DNA from: Serratia plymuthica | GTDB lineage: Bacteria > Pseudomonadota > Gammaproteobacteria > Enterobacterales > Enterobacteriaceae | Direction: 5' to 3' | NCBI RefSeq assembly: GCF_018336935.1 | Contig: NZ_CP068771.1 | Coordinates: 2,046,001 to 2,110,000 of the forward strand | Length of the DNA stretch: 64,000 nucleotides | Shown here: piece after piece, positions 18,569-29,150 of the stretch | Layout: every line of letters begins with the position of its first letter | Position numbering within the stretch: the stretch's first letter is position 1 | The notes under the pieces: model-generated | Told to the model about the DNA's origin: nothing | Seen by the model: only the letters and a program-made list of their open reading frames with translations | Database searches by the model: none | Position numbers and translations under genes: made by a program

Positions 18569-18661
18569 CTCAACGGCACGGACGCAGGCTTTGACTCCGC
18601 CTCATCAACGATCTACCTTGTTGAAAATGAGTCTTATTTATCCAGGAAGGAGAGCTTGATT

Positions 18662-20818
18662 TTGCCGATTAGCAATCGACGCCAGTTTATTAAACTCAGC
18701 GCACAAACTGCAGGAGCCGTATTCGCGATGACGTCATTACCGAACAGTATCCGCCTGGCGATGGCGGCGGAGGGCGGCGCCAGCGCCACCGATGAATTCC
18801 TGTGGCTGGAAGAGTTGCAGGGCAAGGCCGCGCAGGCATGGGTGAAGCAGGAAAACCAGCGTACCACTGCGCGTTTCGCCCGGGGCGAAGGCTTCCAACA
18901 GGTGGAAAAACAGGTGCTGGACATCCTGAACAAGGACAGCCAGATTCCGTGGGTCGCCAAGCGCGGCGATTACTACTACAACTTCTGGCAGGATCAAACC
19001 AACCCGCGCGGGCTATGGCGGCGCACCACGCTGCAGGAATACCGCAAGGCCAAACCGGCCTGGGAAACGGTGCTGGATATTGATGCGCTCGGCAAGGCGG
19101 AAGGCAAAGACTGGGTGTTCCACGGTTCCGAGCCGTTACCGCCGGAGTATCGTTATTGCCTGGTGGAATTGTCGCCGGACGGCGGCGACGCCACCGAAAT
19201 ACGCGAGTTTGATCTGGTCAGCAAAGCGTTCGTGAAAAACGGCTTTACGCTGCCGGTGGCGAAAAGCCAGGCGTCGTGGATTGATAAGGATACGTTGTTC
19301 GTCGCCACCGACTTTGGCGCAGGGTCGATGACACAATCCGGTTACGCGCGCATCGCCAAACGTTGGCGGCGCGGCACGCCGCTGAGCGCCGCCCAGACGC
19401 TGTATGAGGCGCAACCGCAGGACATGGCGGTGTTTGCCTATCACGACCACACGCCGGGGTTTGAGCGCAACTATGTGGGCCGCAGCCTGGATTTCTACCG
19501 CCGTGAAACCTTTGTGCTAACCGCGCAGGATCGGCAAATCAAAATCGATATTCCCGCCGACGCCGAGTTCAGCACGCATCGCGAATGGCTATTGATCAAA
19601 CCGAGCAGCGACTGGGACGTAGGCGGTGCGCGCTATCCTTCAGGTTCGCTGCTGGCGGCCCATTTCGATGACTATCTTGCGGGCAAACGCGAACTGACGG
19701 TGTTATTCACGCCGACCGCACAGGCGGCGCTGAGCGGTTACAGCGGCACGCGCGACCACCTGATCCTCAGCATCATGGACAACGTGGTGAACCGGCTGGA
19801 AGTGCTGACGCCGCAGGGTAACAGCTGGCAGCGCAGGCCGCTCGGCAAGCCGGGTGCCATTAGCACGATTTCCGCCGGGGGAATTGACGATGAAACCAAC
19901 GATTATTTCCTGACGATTGGCGGATTCCTGCAACCGACTTCGCTGTACCTGGGGGATCTCGACGGCGGCGAGGCAGAGTTGCTCAAGCAGGGGCCGCAGG
20001 ACTTTGACGCCGGCGATTATCAGGTCAGCCAGCATTTTGCCGTTTCTCGCGACGGCACTCGCGTGCCGTATTTCCAGATTTCGGCCAAAGGCACCAGGCT
20101 GGACGGCAGCAACCCAACGCTGCTGTACGGTTATGGCGGTTTTGAAGTGTCGCTGCTGCCGGGTTACATGGGCAGCAAGGCACCGGCCTGGCTGGAGCGT
20201 GGCGGGGTGTATGTGGTGGCGAATATTCGCGGCGGCGGGGAATATGGGCCGGCCTGGCACCAGGCGGCGCTTAAGCAGAATCGCCATCGCGCTTATGAGG
20301 ATTTTGCCGCCGTGGCGCAGGATCTGATTGCGCGAAAAGTGACGTCGTCACAATATCTGGGCGCGCGCGGCGGCAGTAACGGCGGGCTGCTGGTGGGCAA
20401 CATGCTGACGCTGTACCCGCAGCTGTTCGGCTGCATCGTTTGTGAGGTGCCGTTGCTGGACATGCAGCGTTATACCCAACTTTCCGCCGGTGCCTCCTGG
20501 ATTGCCGAATACGGCGATCCGGCCAAAGCGGAGGAGTGGGCGTACATCAAAACCTTCTCGCCTTATCACAATATCAAAGCGGATGCGGCATACCCGCCGG
20601 TGCTGTTTTACACCGCCACCAGCGACGATCGGGTCAACCCGTCGCACGCACGCAAAATGGCGGCGCGCATGCAGCAAATGGGGTATCAACAGGCTTATTT
20701 CTATGAGAATACCGAGGGCGGGCATAGCGCCGCCGCGGATAAGAAACAGGCTGCGTTCCACAGCGCGCTGGTCAGCGAGTTTATGTGGGCAACCCTGAGC
20801 GGCAAGTCGCCAGGCTGA
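18662..20818 (+). CDS. Tat-exported prolyl oligopeptidase-like S9 peptidase
   Basis: This protein of about 718 residues starts MPISNRRQFIKLS, a twin-arginine signal (RR at residues 6-7) followed by a hydrophobic stretch and AMA cleavage near residue 35, so it should be periplasmic or secreted. A seven-bladed propeller region (about 40-420) precedes an alpha/beta-hydrolase domain. That domain has YGYGGFEVS, the nucleophile in GGSNGGLL, the Asp in TSDDRVNPSHARK and the His in EGGHS. I choose the TTG at 18662, nine bases after AAGGAG; a TTG at 18656 is too close. Proline-specific cleavage is a family property and was not shown here. Confidence 0.83.
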   Translation: MPISNRRQFIKLSAQTAGAVFAMTSLPNSIRLAMAAEGGASATDEFLWLEELQGKAAQAWVKQENQRTTARFARGEGFQQVEKQVLDILNKDSQIPWVAKRGDYYYNFWQDQTNPRGLWRRTTLQEYRKAKPAWETVLDIDALGKAEGKDWVFHGSEPLPPEYRYCLVELSPDGGDATEIREFDLVSKAFVKNGFTLPVAKSQASWIDKDTLFVATDFGAGSMTQSGYARIAKRWRRGTPLSAAQTLYEAQPQDMAVFAYHDHTPGFERNYVGRSLDFYRRETFVLTAQDRQIKIDIPADAEFSTHREWLLIKPSSDWDVGGARYPSGSLLAAHFDDYLAGKRELTVLFTPTAQAALSGYSGTRDHLILSIMDNVVNRLEVLTPQGNSWQRRPLGKPGAISTISAGGIDDETNDYFLTIGGFLQPTSLYLGDLDGGEAELLKQGPQDFDAGDYQVSQHFAVSRDGTRVPYFQISAKGTRLDGSNPTLLYGYGGFEVSLLPGYMGSKAPAWLERGGVYVVANIRGGGEYGPAWHQAALKQNRHRAYEDFAAVAQDLIARKVTSSQYLGARGGSNGGLLVGNMLTLYPQLFGCIVCEVPLLDMQRYTQLSAGASWIAEYGDPAKAEEWAYIKTFSPYHNIKADAAYPPVLFYTATSDDRVNPSHARKMAARMQQMGYQQAYFYENTEGGHSAAADKKQAAFHSALVSEFMWATLSGKSPG

Positions 20819-20835
20819 GAAGAGATAAGCTGAAA

Positions 20836-20873
20836 TAAAAAACGGGGCGTTGTTAAGACGCCCCGTTTTTTTG
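20836..20873. terminator. bidirectional terminator, S9 peptidase / dtpA
   Basis: AAACGGGGCGT...ACGCCCCGTTT has an A-run before and a T-run after, between convergent stop codons. It is a strong intrinsic terminator in both directions. Confidence 0.92.
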
Positions 20874-20890
20874 TCTGTCCGAAACCGTTA

Positions 20891-22411
20891 TCAGTTAACC
20901 GCTGCGGCGGCCTGCGCTTTCTTATGGGTATCTTCTGCGGTGTCCAGCGTCATGCGGTACAGCTTCGGCGCGGTCAGCATCATCAGAATGGCTATGACGG
21001 CGGTGGCGATACCGATTTGCATAAACACGTGGCTATAGATAGCCAGTGAAGCGTGCGCATCGTTGATGTCGCTTGGTACGGCGGTCAACCCGGCGACTTT
21101 GCCGGCAATCAGCGCGGCGGCGGCGGTGGTCAGGAACCAGGACCCCATGATAAAGCCCATCAGGCGTTGCGGCACCAACTGCGCCACCATGGCCAGACCC
21201 AGGCCGGAGATCATCAGTTCACCGATGCTTTGCAGCGCATAGCTCAGGATCAACCAGTTAACCGAAACGATACCCTGTTCGTTGGCGAAGCTGGCGCCCC
21301 ACGGCAGGACCAGGAAGGCGCCGGAGCACAGGATCATGCCGAAGGCGAACTTGTGCGGCATTGGCAGACGGTCACCCATCTTGTTATACAGCGCCGCCAG
21401 AATCGGGCTGGCCAGCATGATCCAGAACGGGTTCAGCGCCTGATACTGTTCAGGTTCAAATGCCACGCCGAGGATACTGTGCTCGACGTTATGAATGGCG
21501 AAGAAGTTCAGCGAGGTCGGCATCTGGGCATACAGTACGAAGAACACCACCGCTTCCAGCATCAGCAAAAAGGCGACGATCATCTTGCGGCGCGCTGCGC
21601 CATGCAGCGTAAAGGCTTCCTTGGCGAACACGACCACAATACCCAGGGAAATAATCGCCAGCGCCCAGCGGGCAATGACCTGGTTGTGCAGCAGCCAGCT
21701 TGACAGGGCGACCAGCGCCACGACGCCAACCAGCACCATCAGCAGCTTTTTGATCTGCAGCGGTTTAAAGTCCGGTTTGGAGCCGTGTTGTTTCACCCAT
21801 TTGTGGCACACCATAAAGTTGACCAGGGTGATCAGCATGCCCACCACGCTCAGTGAGAACGCGACGCTCCAGCCATATTTCGCCGCCAGCCACGGGGTCG
21901 CCAGCATCGACAGGAAAGAACCGATATTGACGGACATATAGTACATGGTAAATGCACCGTCCAAACGCGGGTCGTCTTTCTCATAGCAGGTCGACAGCAG
22001 GGAGGACGGGTTCGCCTTGAACAGGCCGCTGCCCACGGCGATGGTCGCCATGCCCAGGTAGACCCAGAAGATCTCATGGCCGGAATACGCCACCATGGCA
22101 TAACCGACGGCCAGTACCAGCGCGCCCAGCACGATCACGCGTTTGGAGCCCAGCACTTTATCCCCCAGCCAGCCGCCGATGGCAACGAAGCCATACACCA
22201 GGGCGCTGAAAGAAGAGAACAGCGTAATTGAGTCGGCTTCGCTCAGGCCAAGCATTTTGACCAGATAAACCGCCATGATGCCTTGCAGGCCGTAATAACC
22301 GAAACGTTCCCACAGTTCGATCGAGAAGATCAGGTAGAACGCCTTGGGCTGTTTGAAGGCGTTAAGACTGACGCTTTCAGGGTGTTTGCTGTTGTTGTTT
22401 GCAGTTGACAC
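20891..22411 (-). CDS. dtpA: dipeptide/tripeptide:proton symporter DtpA
   Basis: This POT-family inner-membrane permease of 506 residues has about 14 transmembrane helices. The proton-coupling motif [10 protein letters not shown] is near residue 31, and [32 protein letters not shown] is the POT signature. It follows E. coli DtpA (TppB) throughout. The GTG start at 22411 gives (V)STANN, matching E. coli MSTAN, with GAGG six bases upstream; the longer in-frame ATG form is not supported. The long AT-rich upstream region fits the OmpR-type control known in E. coli, but I could not place a site. Confidence 0.96.
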   Translation of the reverse strand: MSTANNNSKHPESVSLNAFKQPKAFYLIFSIELWERFGYYGLQGIMAVYLVKMLGLSEADSITLFSSFSALVYGFVAIGGWLGDKVLGSKRVIVLGALVLAVGYAMVAYSGHEIFWVYLGMATIAVGSGLFKANPSSLLSTCYEKDDPRLDGAFTMYYMSVNIGSFLSMLATPWLAAKYGWSVAFSLSVVGMLITLVNFMVCHKWVKQHGSKPDFKPLQIKKLLMVLVGVVALVALSSWLLHNQVIARWALAIISLGIVVVFAKEAFTLHGAARRKMIVAFLLMLEAVVFFVLYAQMPTSLNFFAIHNVEHSILGVAFEPEQYQALNPFWIMLASPILAALYNKMGDRLPMPHKFAFGMILCSGAFLVLPWGASFANEQGIVSVNWLILSYALQSIGELMISGLGLAMVAQLVPQRLMGFIMGSWFLTTAAAALIAGKVAGLTAVPSDINDAHASLAIYSHVFMQIGIATAVIAILMMLTAPKLYRMTLDTAEDTHKKAQAAAAVN

Positions 22412-23351
22412 TGGTACCTCTGATTTTTCACTGCCCCGTCTCGGAGAGACGAGAAATGGCAAAAGGTGATGCAGGACTGCATCCTTCTGCGTTGTTATAG
22501 GATGGGATGACGGCGGTTAATGTTCACTATCTTTGTCAACGAGGCAAGCCGTTTGTCATACTCTGTTACATATAACGTTCGCGTTGTGAAACAACTATGT
22601 TGCAAATATTACGCAGCATGAACTTTTGCCTTGATTTGTTTTGGCGAACTTTTGTTTTGATTAAAAGCTGTGCGGAATTTAATTAGTGATATGTTCTGCT
22701 GTTTTTGGTTTTTATGGTTTATATAAATGCAGGTGATGTCATGTCTGCTCGATTGTTGTGAGTAATGGGTGTTTTGTAAAATTATAGAAATTTAGGACAA
22801 TGGAGCTGAGGGTTGTGACGAGGATGTGATCGTGAAAGCGTGATTTATGCCGCAATTTTTGACTAAATTTTTGCTTGAAAATAACATCGAAGTGAGTTTT
22901 TCGCTGAAATCCACGAAATCGCCAAGGTTACTGCTGCTCGGTATCACATTTCTGATAAAAAATAGGGCGATGGCAGGGGAAGTGGCGCACGCAGGGGAGC
23001 GCGTGCAGAATGTTATATCTGCAACACGCCGCAGTGTTAAAAAGCCCTGTTCAAGGCGGATAAACGGAGCAAACGGATTTCACGGGCAGTGCTTATTTGT
23101 GTGCCAGGCTCAAGAACAATGGGGTGTTCACCAGGAAACGTCAGGACAAGATTACGCAAGACAGGTGAGTTTTGAATCCTTGAGCAGGGGCGGGTCAGGT
23201 AGTGAGCCTATTAGTGTAATGGCCTGCCCGCCGTCAGGCTGTGCGGCAAAGAGAGGACCTTCAAACGCAGCAACGCCCGGCATTGATTTTTGGCTTTAAA
23301 GGGCGTAACAAATGGCGTTATCGACGTCTTTTTATAAGAAATTTGCGTATC
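22412..23351. other. 940-bp region without a supported gene (dtpA / AraC)
   Basis: The dtpA-proximal part (22480-22900) is AT-rich promoter DNA. The rest contains an open frame at 22847-23299 encoding 150 residues with no recognisable domain, poor composition and no good ribosome-binding site. I found no ERIC or insertion sequence. It may hold degenerate DNA at the edge of the xylosidase cluster. Confidence 0.5.
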
Positions 23352-24254
23352 ATGTGGAACGTAGATCACTTTTTCGAAAAAATCGAAACGACGCTGGGCA
23401 CAGATTACATGTTGCGCGCGCGGGAGGCCGTGCCTGAGAAAGGGGTATACATTAGGCCTCACGTACATTTGGAACATGAGGTTATGTGGTTTCGCCACGC
23501 CGAGGGTTTTTACTCTATCGGCAGCGAAAAATTCAAACTGAGAGACAATACCTTGGTCTTTGTGGGGCCGATGATACTCCATGATATGGAGCTGGCATTC
23601 ACCGACAATCATGAGCGGTTCTTGCTGCAATACAATAATACCGTGCTGAATCGTTTAAAATATCAGTTCCCCGTGACGCATCTGCACGCCGGGTTTGTAT
23701 TGCAACTGAACGAGCGGGATGCTGAGCGCATGCAATTTCTCTTCAGATGGTTCACCGATATGCATGACGGCCCCCACACTCTCTGTGAAGCGAATCCGTT
23801 GTTAATTCTCCTGCTCAATACGGTGTTTACCCATGCTCAACATGCTGAGCAAGTCACCGTAAGCGATGAAAAAAATAACATCTTTGACAAGATCATTGAT
23901 TTGGTCGTACATGTTGAAAAAAACGCAGCTTTCAGCATGACATTGAATGAAGCTGCCGAGTATTGCTCTCTCTCGACAAGCCATTTTTCCAGAACGTTCA
24001 AAAGAATCATGCAAGTCAGCTTTAAAGAGTATCTGGTCGGGAAAAAAATTGCCCAATCCACTGAACTCCTCAGAAATACAGAGTTAAGCATCACTGACAT
24101 TGCTTACCGGTGCGAATTTACCGACAGTGCCTACTATTGTTTCAAATTCAGATCGCTAATGGGCGTCACGCCTAAAACATTCAGAACCAACAGTCGCTCC
24201 ACGAAGCAACTGTCTACCAGGCACGATAACCTGGTACGCCAGGCAAAACCCTAA
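23352..24254 (+). CDS. AraC-family regulator of the xyloside cluster
   Basis: This 300-residue regulator has an N-terminal cupin (HVHLEHEVMWFRHAEGFYSIGSEKFKL; LVFVGPMILHDME) and a C-terminal AraC HTH pair (NEAAEYCSLSTSHFSRTFKRIMQVSFKEYLVGKKI ... ITDIAYRCEFTDSAYYCFKFRSLMGVTPKTFR). The start at 23352 begins the cupin homology. It lies 223 bp upstream of, and parallel to, the GPH transporter and GH43 genes, so local activation by a xyloside-type sugar is the natural inference. Its base composition is AT-richer than the flanking core genes. Confidence 0.85.
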   Translation: MWNVDHFFEKIETTLGTDYMLRAREAVPEKGVYIRPHVHLEHEVMWFRHAEGFYSIGSEKFKLRDNTLVFVGPMILHDMELAFTDNHERFLLQYNNTVLNRLKYQFPVTHLHAGFVLQLNERDAERMQFLFRWFTDMHDGPHTLCEANPLLILLLNTVFTHAQHAEQVTVSDEKNNIFDKIIDLVVHVEKNAAFSMTLNEAAEYCSLSTSHFSRTFKRIMQVSFKEYLVGKKIAQSTELLRNTELSITDIAYRCEFTDSAYYCFKFRSLMGVTPKTFRTNSRSTKQLSTRHDNLVRQAKP

Positions 24255-24477
24255 ACATCCATATATCGTTCCCATAGGGTGAAACCGCCGTTCAACCCTG
24301 TGTCAACGAAATTCAGGCCGTCATCTCTTTCCAAAATGGTGATCTCCGTTACGCTGCGAGCGCAAAAAAATTATATAAAATCCACTTTCCGTTACAGCCG
24401 CTCCCCAAGATAAAGATTATTTTTGATGCCAGGACGTCAGTTCTCTCTGACTCTATAAAAACTCAAAAGGTATCAAC

Positions 24478-25854
24478 ATGTCTAAGCTCACGGTTAAAGA
24501 GAAGATAGGCTATGGATTGGGCGATGGCGCTTCGAACATCATCTGGCAAACCATCATGTTGTTCATGGCGTATTTTTATACGGATATTTATGGCCTCAGC
24601 GCCTTTCATATGGGAATCATGTTTCTTGTCGTACGTATATTGGACGCCTTTTTCGATGTGTATATCGGGTTTTTAGCCGATCACACCTCAACAAAGCACG
24701 GACAGTTCAGACCCTACTTACTGTGGTTCTCATTGCCCTTTGGTATTATTGGTTCTCTCACTTTTTTCACCCCGGAATTCGGTGAGACGGGAAAACTCAT
24801 CTATGCCTATGTTTCTTATACTGCATTATCACTGCTTTATACGTTGGTAAACGTCCCTTATTGCGCCATGATTAATAATCTCTCCCAGAACCCGGACGAA
24901 CGCGTTTCCATGCAATCGTACCGCTTTGCCTTCGCGGCGCTGGGCGGGATCATCGTATCGGTTATTGCGCTGCCGCTGACTAAAACCCTGGGGGGCGGCA
25001 ATCTGCAACACGGCTACTTTTACGCTATGGTGTTGATGGGGGTAATCAGCACCGTTATGTTTTATCTTTGTTTCGCATTGACCAATGAAAAGTATGCTCG
25101 TCCTGTCGATAAATCACAGAAATTCAGCACCGTTTTCAAAGAGCTCCACCATCTCTCATCCGACAGAAACTGGAGGAAGTTATTTTTACTCAATGTGGTT
25201 AACCTGACGGCGGGGATTTTAAAAACCGGCGGTGCCATGTATTTCGTCACTTATTATTTACACAGGCCTGATCTTGTCAGCATTATTTTAACCATTATTC
25301 TTGGCGCCAAATTTGTTGGATCAATGTTCACCACGGCTTTGTATGCTAAGTTAGACCGGTTATTCGCTTATAAAATGGCAATGACGGTGCAAGCAGCCAT
25401 CATGATCGGTTTATTTTTCGTTCCGGCACAATATGTCATTGTTATCTGTGTGATTATCGGATGCGTCCACTTTATAAACTCCACTGCAACGCCGTTACAA
25501 TGGAGTCTCCTCAGTGATATCATCGACCATATTGAAAGTAAGGCCGGGAAGTCATTCAGCGGGCTGGTTTTTTCAACGAACATTTTTGCCATCAAAGTCG
25601 GCATTGCCATTGGTGGAGCATTAATGGGGTGGTTACTGACGGTCGGTGGCTATATAGGAAACTCGGCTACCCAAGCGGACGCTGCCACTCTTTGCATTCG
25701 TCTTATCTTCACGGTTATCCCCGCACTGTTGATTTTGAGTCTTATCCTGATCCTCAGGAAATATAATCTTGCCCAGAAGAGCGAGGGTGATGCCTATTCG
25801 TCAAAAAATGCATCTGCCGACGTTCTTCCGGAAGCTAAGGGAGAATTAAGATGA
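24478..25854 (+). CDS. GPH-family glycoside/pentoside symporter
   Basis: This 458-residue membrane protein has about 12 transmembrane helices and the start KEKIGYGLGDGASNIIWQ typical of glycoside-pentoside-hexuronide cation symporters. It resembles E. coli YagG, including DHTSTKHGQFRPYLLW, VNVPYCAM and TPLQWSLLSDIID. It probably imports xylo-oligosaccharides or similar beta-pentosides. Its stop overlaps the start of the GH43 gene by four bases (ATGA), so the two are translationally coupled. Confidence 0.88.
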   Translation: MSKLTVKEKIGYGLGDGASNIIWQTIMLFMAYFYTDIYGLSAFHMGIMFLVVRILDAFFDVYIGFLADHTSTKHGQFRPYLLWFSLPFGIIGSLTFFTPEFGETGKLIYAYVSYTALSLLYTLVNVPYCAMINNLSQNPDERVSMQSYRFAFAALGGIIVSVIALPLTKTLGGGNLQHGYFYAMVLMGVISTVMFYLCFALTNEKYARPVDKSQKFSTVFKELHHLSSDRNWRKLFLLNVVNLTAGILKTGGAMYFVTYYLHRPDLVSIILTIILGAKFVGSMFTTALYAKLDRLFAYKMAMTVQAAIMIGLFFVPAQYVIVICVIIGCVHFINSTATPLQWSLLSDIIDHIESKAGKSFSGLVFSTNIFAIKVGIAIGGALMGWLLTVGGYIGNSATQADAATLCIRLIFTVIPALLILSLILILRKYNLAQKSEGDAYSSKNASADVLPEAKGELR

Positions 25855-27458
25855 CAATGATTAATAATCCCATTTTGCCGGGATTTAACCCGGATCCTTC
25901 TATTATCTATGCCAATAATGCCTATTATATCGTTACTTCAACATTCGAATGGTTTCCTGGTATCTGTCTCTATAAATCTTTTGATTTAAAAAACTGGAAG
26001 TTAATCTCATACCCGCTTAGCAGAGTGAGTCAGTTGGATATGAAAGGTAACCCGGACTCCGGCGGGATTTACGCGCCTTGCCTGAGTATCGATAAGGGGC
26101 AATTTTACCTGGTTTACACCGATGTAAAAAACCTGATGGGCAGATTTTGGGATGCCAACAATTTTATCGTGACAACGTCTGACATTGAGGGGGAATGGTC
26201 TGAACCAACCTATCTCAACAGCCGGGGAATTGATCCGTCGCTGTTTCACAACAGCGACGGTACCAAGTGGCTGGTGAGTATGGAGATGAGTTACCGGGAC
26301 GGGGGGAAGCCGGGTTTCCCACATTGGAATGGCATCATTATTCAGCAATACGATGAGGAAAGCAGAAAACTCATCGGCGAGTGTCACAAGATTTATAACG
26401 GAAGCGATCTGGGCACGACGGAAGGGCCACATATTTATGAGCGGAACGGCTGGTTCTATCTCTTAACGGCAGAAGGGGGGACTTTCTACAATCATGGCGT
26501 GACTATGGCACGTTCGCGCCATTTACTGGGGCCGTACGAAACTGACCCCTATGGCCAGATGATGACTTCCCGTTATGATTGTCGTCTCCCACTGCAGCGT
26601 ACCGGTCATGCCGACCTGGTTGAAACCGAGCTGGGTGAATTTTTTATGGTCCACCTCTGTGGCCGGCCTTTGCCTTCACGCGGCAGAAGCCCAATGGGCA
26701 GGGAAACCGCCATCCAAAAAGTTTACTGGAGCCACGACGGTTGGTTAAGACTGTCCAATGAAAAAACGACTGCGGATCTTGTCGTCCACTGCCGGTTACC
26801 GGAAAAACCGTGGCCTGATGAGCCGGAACGGGATGATTTCGACTTGCCCACTTTGCCACTGCACTTTCAAAGCCTGCGCATTCCGCTGCCTGAGGAAATT
26901 TGTAGCTTGAAAGCCAAAAAAGGCTGGCTGCGGTTGCATGGCAAAGAGTCTCTCAGTTCCCACCACTGTCAGAGTTTGGTGGCCAGAAGACAAACGGACT
27001 TCGTTTTCAGGGCGCAAACATGCGTTGATTTCACACCGACTTCTTTCCAGCAAATGGCCGGGCTGGTCTGTATTTACGATACCACTAATTACATTTATCT
27101 GTTTTTGACGGCTGACGGTGAAGGGAAGCGCACCCTTAACCTGATGATTAACGATCTGAACAGATTCAATCAACCGACAGGAAAGGGCATTGAACTGGAT
27201 CATGATGGCCTGGTTCATCTAAAGGTTGAGGTAAACCATGATGCTGCATTCTTCTTTTACTCCTGCGACGAGAAAGAGTGGCATAGCGTGGGGGGGTATG
27301 TTGAGTACAGCAAGCTGTCTGATGAATACTTCAAAGAAAAAGGCCATGAGCGCTTTACTGGGGCATTTGTCGGTATCTGTTGTCAGGACTTTACGGGGGA
27401 AAACGCGTATGCAGATTTCGATTATTTTTCTTACGCCCGGATTATCGAAGATAAATAG
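25851..27458 (+). CDS. GH43 beta-xylosidase, YagH-like
   Basis: This 535-residue intracellular glycoside hydrolase of family 43 has a five-bladed propeller N-terminal domain with the general-base Asp in GFNPDPS (near residue 13), the pKa-modulating Asp in GIDPSLFH (near 127) and the general-acid Glu in TTEGPHIYE (near 190). A C-terminal beta-sandwich domain (about 330-530, QQMAGLVCIYDTTNYIYLF ... FTGAFVGICCQD) is typical of GH43 xylosidases. Together with the coupled transporter it should hydrolyse imported xylo-oligosaccharides; arabinofuranosidase activity is possible. Confidence 0.88.
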   Translation: MTMINNPILPGFNPDPSIIYANNAYYIVTSTFEWFPGICLYKSFDLKNWKLISYPLSRVSQLDMKGNPDSGGIYAPCLSIDKGQFYLVYTDVKNLMGRFWDANNFIVTTSDIEGEWSEPTYLNSRGIDPSLFHNSDGTKWLVSMEMSYRDGGKPGFPHWNGIIIQQYDEESRKLIGECHKIYNGSDLGTTEGPHIYERNGWFYLLTAEGGTFYNHGVTMARSRHLLGPYETDPYGQMMTSRYDCRLPLQRTGHADLVETELGEFFMVHLCGRPLPSRGRSPMGRETAIQKVYWSHDGWLRLSNEKTTADLVVHCRLPEKPWPDEPERDDFDLPTLPLHFQSLRIPLPEEICSLKAKKGWLRLHGKESLSSHHCQSLVARRQTDFVFRAQTCVDFTPTSFQQMAGLVCIYDTTNYIYLFLTADGEGKRTLNLMINDLNRFNQPTGKGIELDHDGLVHLKVEVNHDAAFFFYSCDEKEWHSVGGYVEYSKLSDEYFKEKGHERFTGAFVGICCQDFTGENAYADFDYFSYARIIEDK

Positions 27459-27816
27459 GCAGGAAACGCCTTGCCATGGAGATCTGACAGATTCAAACCC
27501 AATCATTCCCCGTGTCGCGCGTTGCCGGGCGCTATCACTGACTATTCGCAGCCTATGAAAACGGTCTGAAAGTGCGGGCACAGAGCACACCAGCAGCACA
27601 GCGCCATGCTCAGGGCTACAGGTTCAGCCGGGAGGGCAGATGTCGACTCTCGGCGTGTCGGCGGCTGTATGGCACGCACTGCGGATGAGGCCTGCCGTGA
27701 CAATCACCCGAGATTGCCCGATCTTCTGGGTTCTGCAAGCAGTCTGATAGCGAGAGTCTACATAACGGCATCACTTCACGATGGAAAGATGTGCCAGTGA
27801 GGTTTTATTTGTGCTT
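27459..27816. other. 358-bp region without a supported gene (GH43 / nth)
   Basis: The region lies between convergent genes. An open frame at 27606-27800 has no recognisable similarity. No terminator hairpin stands out. It may be remnant DNA at the right edge of the xyloside cluster. Confidence 0.5.
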
Positions 27817-28452
27817 TTACATCTCGGTTTTGCAATCAAACTCGCATAAATCTTCAATGATGCAGGAGCCACAGCGGGGTTTGCGCGCAATGCAGGTATA
27901 GCGACCATGCAGGATAAACCAGTGGTGGCAATCGACCTTGAATTCGCCCGGCACCACCTTCAGCAACTTCTCTTCGACCTGGTCAACGTTTTTGCCCGGC
28001 GCGAAGTTCGTGCGATTACAGACGCGGAAGATATGGGTATCTACCGCAATGGTCGGCCAGCCAAAGGCGGTGTTGAGCACCACGTTGGCGGTTTTGCGGC
28101 CTACGCCGGGCAGCGCTTCCAGCGCGGCGCGGTCTTCCGGCACTTCGCCGCCGTGCAGCTCAAGCAGCATGCGGCAGGTTTTGATGACGTTCTCGGCCTT
28201 GCTGTTAAACAGACCTATGGTCTTGATGTAACTCTTGACGCCGTCGACGCCCAACGCCAGCAGCGCGGCCGGGGTATTGGCCACCGGATACAACTTGGCG
28301 GTGGCCTTGTTGACGCTGACGTCGGTGGCCTGCGCGGAAAGCAGCACTGAAATCAACAGCTCGAACGGCGTGGTGTACACCAGTTCGGTGGTGGGCTGCG
28401 GGTTGTTGTCGCGCAGCCGGGTCAGAATTTCCAGACGTTTGTTTTTATTCAT
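27817..28452 (-). CDS. nth: endonuclease III Nth
   Basis: This bifunctional DNA glycosylase/AP-lyase removes oxidised pyrimidines. The protein has 211 residues, like E. coli. The helix-hairpin-helix LPGVGRKTANVV contains the catalytic Lys near residue 120, the catalytic Asp lies in VDTHIFRV near 138, and the C-terminal [4Fe-4S] cluster motif is C-x6-C-x2-C-x5-C. Its start overlaps the rsxE stop by one base, as in the E. coli rsx-nth operon. Confidence 0.97.
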   Translation of the reverse strand: MNKNKRLEILTRLRDNNPQPTTELVYTTPFELLISVLLSAQATDVSVNKATAKLYPVANTPAALLALGVDGVKSYIKTIGLFNSKAENVIKTCRMLLELHGGEVPEDRAALEALPGVGRKTANVVLNTAFGWPTIAVDTHIFRVCNRTNFAPGKNVDQVEEKLLKVVPGEFKVDCHHWFILHGRYTCIARKPRCGSCIIEDLCEFDCKTEM

Positions 28453-29150
28453 TACGCTTTCTCTGCTTGTCCCGGTTCCCGCGCCGGTTCGATCACTGAC
28501 GCCTTGGCGGAGCGCGCCTTCATCCGTTCATCAATCAGGTATTTCACCGCCAACAACAGGCCCAGACCAATAAAGGCGCCTGGCGGCAGCATGGCCAACA
28601 GGAACGGGCTGTCGAAATGAACCACTTCAATGCGCAGCACCTTGGCCCAGCTTCCCAACAGCATATCTGCGCCGTCGAACAGGGTGCCGTTGCCGAGCAG
28701 TTCGCGCATCGCGCCCAGGGTCACCATGACGCCGGTGGCGCCCAGGCCGATAGCCATGCCGTCCAGCACCGACAGGCCAATCGGTTTTTTGGCCGCCACC
28801 GCTTCGGCGCGGCCGACCACGATGCAGTTGGTGACGATCAGCGGAATAAAAATCCCCAGCGACTGGTAAAGGCCGAAGGCGTAGGCGTTGATCAGCATCT
28901 GCACGATACTCACCGCCGCCGCGATGATCATGACGTAAATGGGAATACGCACTTCACTGGGTACCCAGCGACGCACCGCCGAAATGGATCCGTTGGTCAG
29001 CGTCAGCACCAGCGTGGTCGCCAGCCCCAGCCCCAGGGCGTTGGTAACGGTGGAGGTGACGGCCAGCAGCGGGCACATCCCCAATAATTGCACCAGGGCG
29101 GAGTTGTTCTTCCACAGCCCCTGGACAATCAACTCTTTTGCTTCACTCAT
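28452..29150 (-). CDS. rsxE: electron transport complex subunit RsxE
   Basis: This 232-residue membrane subunit of the Rsx (Rnf-type) ion-coupled electron-transfer complex has about six transmembrane helices. Typical segments are [22 protein letters not shown] at the N-terminus and [24 protein letters not shown] in the middle. It pairs with RsxA as the structurally related core. In E. coli the complex helps keep SoxR reduced. The start overlaps the rsxG stop by four bases (ATGA). Confidence 0.96.
   Translation of the reverse strand: MSEAKELIVQGLWKNNSALVQLLGMCPLLAVTSTVTNALGLGLATTLVLTLTNGSISAVRRWVPSEVRIPIYVMIIAAAVSIVQMLINAYAFGLYQSLGIFIPLIVTNCIVVGRAEAVAAKKPIGLSVLDGMAIGLGATGVMVTLGAMRELLGNGTLFDGADMLLGSWAKVLRIEVVHFDSPFLLAMLPPGAFIGLGLLLAVKYLIDERMKARSAKASVIEPAREPGQAEKA

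Noticed and set aside
22847..23299. A 150-residue open frame upstream of the AraC gene of the xyloside cluster
   Set aside because: No recognisable domain, no good ribosome-binding site, and mixed composition; I list the region as without a supported gene.
27606..27800. A 64-residue open frame after the GH43 gene
   Set aside because: No similarity, no start signal and unusual Arg/Cys-rich composition; treated as non-coding.
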